Source: Chrysochromulina tobinii (Eukaryota > Haptophyta > Prymnesiales > Chrysochromulinaceae). Taken from it: a stretch of DNA of 17,570 nt. A program made the position numbers and the translations under genes. Below, one piece after another: positions 1 to 7,488 of this stretch; positions within the stretch are counted from its first letter, which is position 1, and the number at the start of each line of letters is the position of its first letter. The DNA lies in assembly GCA_001275005.1 (NCBI GenBank), contig JWZX01002648.1, positions 1 to 17,570 on the forward strand, given 5' to 3'. Under the pieces are notes generated by a model. The model did not search any database. It was not told the origin of the DNA and saw only the letters and a list, made by a program, of their open reading frames with translations.

Positions 1-143
1 CCCCCCCCCCTCCCCCCCTATCCTTTTTCCAGTCTTATTTGCATGCCTGCCTTTCCCCACAGATTCCTTCACGAACTTTTTCACGCGTGGCCGTGGGAGC
101 TTAGTGCCTTTCGCGCCGCCGCGCGCGCGCCGCCCGCGCCGGA
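1..143. other. Window edge: C-rich tract and possible splice acceptor
   Basis: The window opens with a nearly pure C tract (about 1-18) and then a pyrimidine-rich stretch ending in TTTCCCCACAG at about 51-61. That ending looks like a 3' splice site. An exon could begin at 62, either a 5' UTR exon of the Sfi1-like gene or the end of an unseen upstream gene. In the Sfi1 frame a TAG lies at 102-104, so the Sfi1 coding region cannot extend upstream of that in this exon. Nothing else is recognisable here. Confidence 0.35.
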
Positions 144-3100
144 ATGCAGCGTTTCTTTCTCAATTCGCCACCCAGGAATGCACGCACGCAAAGGGCGTTC
201 GAGGCGGCACTGCTCGAAAGGCCGTGGTATGATGCGGACGCCTACACAGTGGAGGAGCGCCGACAGCACGCGCAGTGGACACGCGCGGCCTCCTCGCGTG
301 TGCTGAATCGGCAACTGTCAGCTGTCAGCAGCAGAGGCAGCCCACTCAGCAGCAGAGGCAGCCCACTCAGCAGCAGAGGCAGCCCACTCAGCAGCCAACG
401 CAGCAGCCGGATTGAGGCCAGCGCCCACGTACTAGCCACGATGGATCAGCTCGGCCTGCGGCTCTTTGGCGAGGTGATGCGCCGACGCATGCGCGAGGCA
501 CTGCGCACGCTGCTGGCCGTGGCGCAGCGGCGCACCGTGCGACGAGCCTTGTGGCACGAGCAGACCGTGGCTTACGTGTGCTGCGCGCGGGATCGTCGCT
601 TGATCGCACGCGCGCTCACGGATTGGCTCACGGCTATTCACGGGTTGCAGCGCGAGGCAGAGAGGCGCAGCGCCGCGGCGGCGTGGAGCTCAGCGCTCGT
701 ATACCAAGCGCTCGCGCGCCGGCGCTCCGACGCGCGTCGTCGTGGCTGGCTCCGGTGGCAGCACTACGCGTGTGAGCTGCACGCGTCTAAGCAGGAGCGC
801 GACGCGGCAGTTTCGCGCCGGCTGCGGCAGGCGTGCGGCCTGTGGGCGTGGCGGACGCGCCAGCGACAGTGGCTCGCCACGCGGCTCGCGTCGCTTCCAC
901 TCTCCTCGCCTCAGCCGACGACGCCTCGGCCCGTGGCGCCATTACGGGCGCGGCAGTCAACGCTGCTGTCGTCGCCATCGTCGCCGTTGAAGGCGCCGCT
1001 GCAGCTGCCGGCGCCGCCGCAGCTGCCGGCGCTGATGTCACCGTTGCAGCCGCCGCCGACCAAAGACGAGGAAGGGTCCGCAGCGCCGCTCGCCGCGTCC
1101 GCAGCGCCGCTGGCCGCGCCCTCAGCGCCACGAGGGCATGGTGGCGCCGAGACTGACGCGGGCACTACTGCTGCCGCTGCCCCCGCCAAGCTCGCCGCTG
1201 CCGCTGCCAGCGCCGCTACCACCTTGTTGGCGGCCACTCCCCACACTGGCGCTGTGTCGGTCACCGCTCCCATTAGGGTTCGACGTCGAGCTCTCTCTTC
1301 CATGGTCTCTCCAGGAGTGGCGATCGATTTTGAGGGGATGGCCGATCTGCCCTCAGCTGCGTCGCCCTCATCTGAGCCGCCCCCAGCTGCATCGCCCTCA
1401 TATGAGCCGCCCCCAGCTACATCGCCCTCATATGAGCCGCCCCCAGCTGCATCGCCCTCATCTGAGCCGCCCCCATCTGAGCCGCCCTCAACCCCGGCCA
1501 TCGCCGCCATCGCCGCCACCCCAGCCATTCAGACGTCATCAGACGTCATCAAACGTCATCATAGGTCATCAGCGCACCTAACCCCGGCCATCGCCGCCAC
1601 CCCAGCCATCTCTGTCGCCTCCGCAACTCGCCGCTCGTTGCTTGCCAATGCCTGGCACCACGTGCGCAACAAATCCCCACCAGATCTCACGAGCATACGC
1701 TCGCAGCCGGCACGCTGCGTGCCGCCGAGCCCCTCGTCACAAGTCTCGTCACAAGTCAGCCCTTCGTCGCAAGTCAGCGTGCTGAGGATCTATCTGCGCC
1801 GCTGGGAACGGTATGCTGCCACGTGCCACGCGAGGGCCAGGGACGTGAGCCCAGGGGTCGCGAGCACACATCTCCCGCACGAATCCAAGCTGTTGGCGAA
1901 CAGCGCGATGTTCGATAGTGCGGGGCTGGTGGCGAGCAGCACACGGCTGGTCGCCGAGGGCTCGGCCGGGGCCGCGGAGGGCGCGAGGCAGCAAGCGCAG
2001 AGGTCCAAGCTCTCCTTGAATTCACTCTCGATGCCATCCTCGGAGGCCGACGGTTGGGAAGCCAGTCTCGCAGAGTTTCGCGACTGGCGGCTCGCCGCGG
2101 TGATCTCGCATGTGCGGCAGGAGGCCAAGAAGGCGGGCGACGAGATTCGTCAACACCAGCACGACGCTGTCGGTCGGCGTGCTGACGAATCTCGGCGTGC
2201 TGACGAATCTCGGCTGCACTTCGTCGAGCCGCCCCGCCAACACCAGCACGACGAGATTCGTCAATACCAGCGCGCCGAGATTCGTCACCCAGACGCGACG
2301 TGGGCAGCGCTGCGCCGCTGGCGTCGGCGGCTCGGCCACCCGTCCTGCGCTGCGGCTGCCGCCGGTGGGGCTCGTTCGTCGCGGCGCGACGGTGCGCCAG
2401 TGGCGGCTGTACGCCATGGCTGCGCGTGCCTCTCTTGACGCCGCCCGTCGGCGCGACTGGCACTGCGATTGCTTCCGACTCGTGGTGACGTGGCGCCGGC
2501 TGCTCGTGGCACTCGAAGCCCGACGCTCCCCGCCAGTGTCGCCTACCGCTGGCCTCGGAGTCGTTTGGCTCCGATTGCGACGCGCCATCAGCGCTCGCTC
2601 CACCCGTCGCTGGCTACTTTGGCAGCTACACCAGCGCGCAGAACGGGTGGCGGCGCGGCGCGCCGTCGAGATCAGCCTGGTTCGGTGGATCGCCAACGGC
2701 ATCGCCTTCGCGCGCGAGCGCTTCGCTGCACACGCAGCGACGCGCGAGGCCATGCGTGAAGGTCTCCACAGGTGGCGTCGATGGCGCGCCGCCTTGGGTG
2801 TGAGTATGGCCTGTACGGATGCCGCCGCGTCCTTCGTCTGGCGCGCCACGCGCGCCCGAGGCGGCGCGTACCTGCGCGCGTGGCACGGCACAGCGGCGCG
2901 GAGCCGGCGTGCCCTCGGGAATGCCACCCGCCATGCCATCCGCCATGCCACTCGGCACGCCATCCGCGCGTGGCACGACGCCGCGGCAGCTCGCACGCTC
3001 CTGCACTCGCGCGCTCGCGTGCACCGATGGCGCCGGCAGATGAGCCAGCGCCGGCACGCCTTGCACGCGTGGCACACGAAGGCACTCCGAGGCATCTCGC

Positions 3101-5001
3101 TCGCCGTCAGGCAGCAATGGCGGCCGCAAATGAGCGAGATCATGAGCGAGATAATGAGCGAGATAACAGTGAGCCGGCGACGACGCGCCTTTTACACGTG
3201 GAGGGCTCTTCGAGGGCCGTCGCTCGTCGTCCTGAAGCAATGGCGGCGACTGGTCCAATGGCGTCGGCAGACGAGTCAGTGCCGGCGCGCGTGGTGCCTG
3301 TGGAAGCAATGGCGGCGACTGGTCCAATGGCGTGGGCAGACGAGTCAGCGCCGGCGCGCGTGGTGCCTGTGGAAGCGCGCAGCACACGACTGGCGGCACG
3401 TCACATGCGCGCTCGCACGCACGGGGTCGGAGGCAGCACAGCAGCGGCAGCGGTCGCGAATGCTCGATGCGCTCTCGCGTTGGCACGAGCTCGATACGGC
3501 GCTCTCAGGCTGCCGATGCCAAGAGGCCACCTCGACTCGCACCTGGCACCTCGACGCCGTTTTGAGCGCCTTTCGGCGATGGGAATCGTCATCGAGCTGG
3601 CGGCGGAGCCTTGCGGCGGCCGCTGCGATCGCCCGCGCCTATGCCTCCGTCTATGCCTCGGCGGCCTCGCCCGCGGCATGGGCGGCCGCCTCGGCAGCCC
3701 GCCACGGCGCCTCGGCAGCCCGCCAGTCCACCCCCCCCGAGCCCCCCGAGGCCGCCCACGCGTGCGTTGGGGCTGGCGCGCCATTTGGCGTCTTCGGGCT
3801 CGGCGAGGGCGCAGCCGGCGCTGGCGCCTTGCCCACCACCTCGCCATGGCGGCTCGCCTGGCGTGCTCTCGAGTGCAAGGCACCCGCCACCAGCTCCGAC
3901 GCTGCATCACCCCACCAAGGCGCCCACCAAGGCGGACACCAAGGCGGACACGGGCTCAGTGCCCTCGAGCGCATCGCGAATGCGCACCGAGCAAACGCTC
4001 AGCTCGCCTTCTGCTGCTGGCGTCGCTGGGCATCGGCGGGGCACGCGCTCTGCCTCTGGCGCCACGCAGCCGCCGCCCTGCAGCTCGCCTTCTGCTGCTG
4101 GCGTCGCTGGGCGGCGGCAGACCACGCGAAGGAGCATTGGCGTCGCTGCCACGCGAATGCGCACCGAGCGAACGCCCAGCTAGCCTTCAGCTGCTGGCGT
4201 CGCTGGGCGTCGGTCCGTGCGCGCACAGAGGAGCAGTGGCGTGAGTGGTGCCAGAGGCAGTGCGCGTCTGCATGGCAAGCATGGCGGCGCCAGCGAGGCG
4301 TTGACGCGGCGATCCGTGCGCGACGTGCCAGCCACCAGGCGCGCTGGTCGCTGTGCCGTGCGTGGGGGCGATGGCAGCTGCACGCGGTCATGCTAGCCCT
4401 CGGGCTCGACATGAGCAACCCCCTTCCACCCGCCCCACCCCCACCCCATTCCGCTCCTCTCGAGCCGCAAAAGGCGCCGCCGCCGCCGCGGGCTGCGGGC
4501 ACACAGGACGTGTACGCGGCCGCGAACGCCGCCTTCTTCTTGCCGCCGCCGCCGCCGCCGCCGCCACTGCCCTTGCCGTCTTCGAGTACGTTCGTGCTCC
4601 ACAGGCCAGCGCCCACGACGGCGCGGGAGCTGCCGAAGGCCCCACCAGCGCGCCGCTCGGACTCGCCGCCAGTGTCACCGACGCGGGCGCGAAACATGCG
4701 CCGTGACGAAGCTGCGCGTGCTCCGATGCATGCATCGCGCGCTGTGGGATTCTGGGCCGACTGGGAGGCACGCCCGCGAGATCCGCTGCTCGGCCAGCCG
4801 CCGCCTCCGGCTCGGCCAGCCACGATATCGCCATCAGCGTCGGCGGGCGAGCTCGAGGAGTCGCAGCTGTCGCCGAGAAAGCTGATCAAGAGCCTCACGG
4901 CCGCCGGGCTCACGTTGGAGGCGTCCGTGGTGGAGGTGCGGCCTCGGAGGCTCCCAGGAGAGGCAGAGCAGCGGTGGCCGAATCCGCCACGTGTCAGCTG
5001 A
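144..5001 (+). CDS. Sfi1-like Trp-repeat (putative centrin-binding) protein, in two frames
   Basis: This gene encodes a very long protein (about 1,600 residues) dominated by short units around a Trp with flanking Arg and Ala, such as AFRRWE, LRRWRRRL, LAFCCWRRWA and ALHAWHTKA. The spacing is roughly 23-30 residues. This is the pattern of Sfi1 centrin-binding repeats, which form one long helix lined with centrin at centrosomes, basal bodies or spindle poles. The start is the first ATG after an in-frame TAG at 102-104. Frame 144 stays open to 2438 and frame 2110 to 5001. Repeats switch frame between a Trp codon at 2319 and one at 2401. These are 82 nt apart, which is one base more than 27 codons, so a single-base indel in the GGTGGGG run (about 2364-2369) or an unrecognised intron would join them. 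A Ser/Pro/Ala-rich low-complexity segment (about 900-1780) separates two repeat blocks, and the C-terminal 190 residues are Pro-rich with a polyproline run. The gene faces Asf1 tail-to-tail. The repeat-protein call is fairly firm, but the Sfi1 function is inferred from pattern alone. Confidence 0.7.
326..394. repeat. 21-bp tandem repeat, about 3.3 copies, in the Sfi1-like gene
   Basis: Units at 326-346, 347-367 and 368-388 are essentially identical, followed by a partial fourth. The 21-bp length keeps the frame and encodes a repeated Ser-Ser-Arg-Gly-Ser-Pro-Leu heptapeptide. It is a coding minisatellite within the N-terminal region. Confidence 0.9.
1351..1490. repeat. 30-bp tandem repeat, 4 full copies, Pro/Ser-rich linker
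   Basis: Units at 1351-1380, 1381-1410, 1411-1440 and 1441-1470 differ by a few bases, and a partial unit follows. Each encodes a decapeptide of the form Ser-Pro-Ser-(Ser/Tyr)-Glu-Pro-Pro-Pro-Ala-(Ala/Thr). The units are contiguous with no unique spacers, so this is a minisatellite and not CRISPR. It lies in the disordered linker between Trp-repeat blocks. Confidence 0.9.
1529..1572. repeat. Short GACGTCATCA-type tandem repeat
   Basis: About four diverging 10-bp units built on ACGTCATCA occur in a row. They are flanked on both sides by copies of a CCCCGGCCATCGCCGCC-like element (about 1493-1524 and 1581-1611). The stretch remains open in the Sfi1-like frame and probably encodes disordered linker. 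Confidence 0.7.
2141..2287. repeat. Compound inverted and direct 12-mer repeats
   Basis: The 12-mer CGAGATTCGTCA occurs at 2141-2152, 2252-2263 and 2276-2287. Its exact reverse complement occurs at 2183-2194 and 2201-2212. A longer direct element including CAACACCAGCACGACG recurs at 2151-2166 and 2239-2253. Adjacent inverted pairs could fold into hairpins with loops of about 30-39 nt. The region is open in several frames on both strands and reads as Asp-Glu-Ile-Arg-Gln and Ala-Asp-Glu-Ser-Arg repeats in the Sfi1-like frame. It sits just upstream of the frame switch. Confidence 0.85.
3125..3166. repeat. ATGAGCGAGATN tandem repeat
   Basis: Three 12-bp units encode Met-Ser-Glu-Ile repeated three times within the Trp-repeat domain of the Sfi1-like protein. 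It appears to be a local slippage expansion. Confidence 0.85.
3235..3372. repeat. 69-bp tandem duplication encoding a 23-residue Trp repeat
   Basis: 3235-3303 and 3304-3372 are almost identical, with only a few base differences. Each encodes one 23-residue unit with several Trp residues and the core RRAWCLWK. The unit length matches the Sfi1 repeat period, so this looks like a recent in-frame gain of one repeat. Further related but diverged units (LAFCCWRRWA-type) lie at about 4000-4215. Confidence 0.9.
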
Positions 5002-5130
5002 AGGTCAGTACTAGTCACGGCGTAGTTTATCAAACAGTGAGGAGCAGCTGCATGTTAGATAAAAGAGATCTCCAACTACTACTCGTGTGCGTTGCGCCAC
5101 GCCCGAAACCGCACACCCTTCACCCTACAA

Positions 5131-5595
5131 TCATGTCCAGTCAATCTGGTAGCGAGTGACGCGCGGCTCGGCGGCAACAATGTTGCGCACCATTCGCTCG
5201 TAGATCGGAACCACCGGCGGCATTTCTTGGAGCTCCGGGCTGTCGTACTCAATGTTGACGTAGTAGCCTATCCGAATGAATTCTCGGTCGTGGTAGAAGC
5301 ATGAGAGCAGAATCACGGTCACGCCGAGCAAGTCGTCCGGCGGGATGGCCTCCGGGTTAGGCGGCTCGGCCTGGAAGACGATCCTGTAGCCACCAACCTG
5401 CATGGGCCCAACCAGGACCGAGTCAAGGCACTGGTCGTGCTCGCTGCTCTGAGCCGAGCCCACATAGATGAGCTTCCACTCGATGTCGTCGCTGATGGGC
5501 GCGAGGCACTCGAAACTCACCTCGAATTGAAATGGGCTGGTGAAGCGTGCGGGATTGTCAAGTACCACCACGTTGGTCACGTTCACGCACGCCAT
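5131..5595 (-). CDS. ASF1: Histone H3-H4 chaperone Asf1
   Basis: This encodes a complete 154-residue Asf1 core, with no introns. Asf1 binds H3-H4 dimers in the nucleus and passes them to CAF-1 or HIRA for nucleosome assembly. The start is the ATG at 5595 (MACVNVTNVVVLDNP); a GTG three codons upstream is not needed. The immunoglobulin-like fold signature is continuous, from NVVVLDNP (8-15) and FQFEVSFEC (22-30) to the C-terminal RVTRYQIDW. Residues known to contact histone H3 are conserved at the usual numbers: Asp54, Val94, Arg108, Tyr112 and Arg145. Asp37, used for HIRA/CAF-1 B-domain binding, is present, and position 36 is Asp instead of Glu. The protein stops right after the core and lacks the acidic or disordered C-tail of yeast and animal Asf1. 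It faces the kinase gene head-to-head across about 240 bp. A second copy lies at 16443-16907. Confidence 0.96.
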   Translation of the reverse strand: MACVNVTNVVVLDNPARFTSPFQFEVSFECLAPISDDIEWKLIYVGSAQSSEHDQCLDSVLVGPMQVGGYRIVFQAEPPNPEAIPPDDLLGVTVILLSCFYHDREFIRIGYYVNIEYDSPELQEMPPVVPIYERMVRNIVAAEPRVTRYQIDWT

Positions 5596-5835
5596 GATCT
5601 CCACGTCTCTTTTTTCGCGAGGCGGCGGAGCGAGGGGGTGGAGGTCTTGCGGCTTTCGCTTTCCGCGCCGCGCGCCGGGACAAATGAAGAGGGCACTCTA
5701 AAGGCACTCTAAAGCAACAAAGTCATCTTGTCACTCCAGTGCAGGTTCTCGAGGGCGGTTTCATTTGCGTTGGGCGCGAGGCGGGCAGTCTTCTTATGGA
5801 ACTCAGTGACGAACCTTTGCAGGTGGTCGAGGTCA
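5596..5835. promoter_or_regulatory. Putative bidirectional promoter between ASF1 and the kinase gene
   Basis: These 240 bp separate two divergent start codons. A T-run precedes a GC-rich block just upstream of ASF1, and there is a direct repeat of GGCACTCTAAA at about 5693-5714. I see no clear TATA box. Promoter function is inferred only from gene orientation. Part of this interval (5709 to about 5850) also reads as a protein-like minus-strand frame. Confidence 0.4.
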
Positions 5836-5850
5836 ATGGGATGGCTCACG
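5709..5850 (-). other. Protein-like minus-strand open segment, unrecognised
   Basis: On the minus strand, about 45 codons ending in a TAG at 5709-5711 read as HLQRFVTEFHKKTARLAPN and onward to a C-terminal HWSDKMTLLL. Unlike the Arg/Ala/Gly/Pro-rich shadow frames elsewhere, it has balanced composition and G/C-ending codons in roughly three quarters of positions. There is no ATG in frame, so if real it would be the last exon of a gene whose upstream exons lie antisense to the kinase gene. Downstream of about 5836 it conflicts with the proposed kinase N-terminus. I do not recognise a family. The same segment is duplicated at about 17021-17162. Confidence 0.25.
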
Positions 5851-7395
5851 GGACTCGTCGTGGCAGCCGCCCTCTCGCTTCTCGCTGCTAGCGCCGACGC
5901 GCGGATCAACGACGTCAGGCTAGCCGTCTCTCGCAGCGGCCGCCTAGCGGCTGGCACGAGTTCACAGTACAGCAGCCGGCACTCCGCACATCAGCTGCGG
6001 CGCCAACGGCCGTCGCCGCGTTGCGTGCTGCCGAGCTCGCCGGGCGATTCCGAACCGCTGTACACTGCGCTACGCGCGTTCCTGCTCACGGCAGGCCTTT
6101 GTGCTCAGCCGAACGCGGTCACCGAATTGAGTGCGGGGTTCTGCAACTGGGTGTACCGTGTCGACTTGCCTGCGCCGACGGGCAGCGTGGTCGTCAAGCT
6201 CTTTAGCCCACTGGCCAAGCTAAGGCTCGAGCCGCCAATGCGCGGCTTGGGCGATGAGCTCGCCGGCGAGGCCGGTCTCGGGCCGCGGCTGCTCTTCCGT
6301 TCGGCCGATGGCCTCGTGACCACGTTTGTCGAGGGCGACACACTGAGCGAGGTCGACATGCATGCAATCGCCTCGGAGACGCCGCAGCTAATCGCGCCGC
6401 GCCTGGCCGCGCTGCACGCGCTGCCGCCGCCCGCCGCACAAGCCGGCGGCCCGCCTGTGCTTTGGCGCTTCATCGAGAGCATGCTCGAGCACACTGATTC
6501 GAAAGCACTACCCCCCTCCGTCTCCTTCGACCGATTATGCGCTGAGGTGGCGCGGATGCGCGAGCGGTGCGACGTGCTGCAGCTGCCGGTGGTGCACGGG
6601 CACGGCGACCTCAAGCCCTCCAACATCATGCGTCGCCCGCCCGAGGCGACGGCGCACCTTCTCATGCACGAGGCGCTCCTCACTGCCGGCCGCAAGGCTG
6701 TCGATCAGATCTGCTTCATCGATTTCGAGTTGTCTGGGCTCCATTACCGCGGGTAGGCGGCACGGTTGCCCATCCTCCTCCACCACTCCCAACGCCATGT
6801 CCACCTCCATGCCCACCACCACTCCCACCACACTCGCGTACGCTCCAGTTCACTCCTCCTCCTCCCATAATCTCCCGTAATCTCCCACCGTAATCTCCCG
6901 TAATCTCATCCCGTAATCTCCCGTAATTTCCCACTGCATCTGACCTGCCTCGTTTGGGCCCTTGCCAGGTACGACCTGTACAAGCTCTTCCGCACGACTC
7001 GCGGCTTCTCCAACGCCAACTTCCGAGCCTTCCTGCGCAGCTACCTCGCCGCGCTCCCCCCACTGCCAGCGGCCGGCGCTGTGGAAGCTGTGGGGGGGAC
7101 CGGTACGGCCGGCACGGCTAGCCAGCCTGAGTCGGCGGCCGCGCTTGCAGAGCTCGAAGCCGAAGCGTACGCCGCCGAACCACTGACATGGCTCGAGGCG
7201 GCTGTCTTCTTCTTCCTCGCACTCTCCGTGTACCCAGAAAAGGCAGATGTTTGGCGGCCGCTCGCCATGCAGCGCTGGGAGAGCTACCTCGCGTCCGCGT
7301 CCATAATCGACGCCGAGGGCGAGGCGGCGCGTGCGCTGCTTGCGGCGCGAGAAAGGCGCGCGGGCGCGGGCGAGGGCGGAACCTGTAACAGTTGA
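5836..7395 (+). CDS. Choline/ethanolamine-kinase-like protein, two exons
   Basis: The exons are 5836-6752 and 6969-7395, giving 447 residues. The family phosphorylates choline or ethanolamine with ATP, the first step of the Kennedy pathway to phosphatidylcholine or phosphatidylethanolamine. Supporting motifs are the nucleotide-loop segment SAGFCNWVYRVDL (99-111), the VKLFS Lys (121), VTTFVEGDTL (161-170), the Brenner-type catalytic loop HGHGDLKPSNIM (254-265) with Asp258 and Asn263, and FIDFELSGLHYRGYDLYKLFR (294 onward) with the metal-binding Asp296. The intron splits a Gly codon between HYR and YDLYK, and removing it restores the expected motif. The start is the first in-frame ATG. The N-terminus is a hydrophobic stretch (MGWLTGLVVAAALSLLAASA) followed by a Ser/Arg-rich, acid-poor segment to about residue 70. 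It resembles a secretory signal plus a plastid transit peptide, which is unusual for this normally cytosolic enzyme. Substrate is not predictable. A truncated second copy begins at 17148. Confidence 0.85.
6753..6968 (+). other. 216-bp GT-AG intron of the kinase gene
   Basis: The donor is GTAGGC at 6753 and the acceptor GCCAG ends at 6968. A CTGAC branch-point-like motif lies at about 6943-6947, before a pyrimidine-rich tract. The 5' half is CCAC/CTCC-rich and the 3' half holds the TAATCTCCCG repeat array. The assignment rests on exact restoration of the kinase frame and of the conserved motif across the junction. Confidence 0.9.
6868..6932. repeat. TAATCTCCCG tandem repeat inside the intron
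   Basis: Six units of TAATCTCCCG or close variants, 9-13 bp each, start at 6868, 6878, 6891, 6901, 6914 and 6924. The array fills most of the intron's 3' half. It looks like an intronic minisatellite. I cannot tell from this window whether the motif is dispersed in other introns. Confidence 0.85.
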
Positions 7396-7488
7396 TGAAC
7401 GTTTTCTGACTTGGTTCAACACGGACCTTTCACACGAAGTGCTTCAAAAGGACCCAGCCCCTCGCGCTCGACTGGCCGGACAAGGCCG

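Noticed and set aside
1351-1490. Regular 30-bp repeats suggesting CRISPR
   Set aside because: The units are contiguous without spacers, keep the reading frame, and lie inside a eukaryotic coding region.
911-1528. 205-residue minus-strand open frame with Gly/Asp/Glu-rich repeats
   Set aside because: It is the antisense of the 30-bp minisatellite and Ala/Pro-rich linker of the Sfi1-like gene. Its composition follows from the repeats and it has no domain.
2022-3143. 373-residue minus-strand open frame, Arg/Ala/Cys-rich
   Set aside because: It is a GC-rich shadow of the Trp-repeat region. The Trp repeats give a consistent protein only on the plus strand.
3999-5033. 344-residue minus-strand open frame
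   Set aside because: It is the antisense of the Sfi1-like C-terminus, mostly Gly/Ala/Ser/Arg low complexity. A partial copy at 15776-16345 exists only because the region is duplicated.
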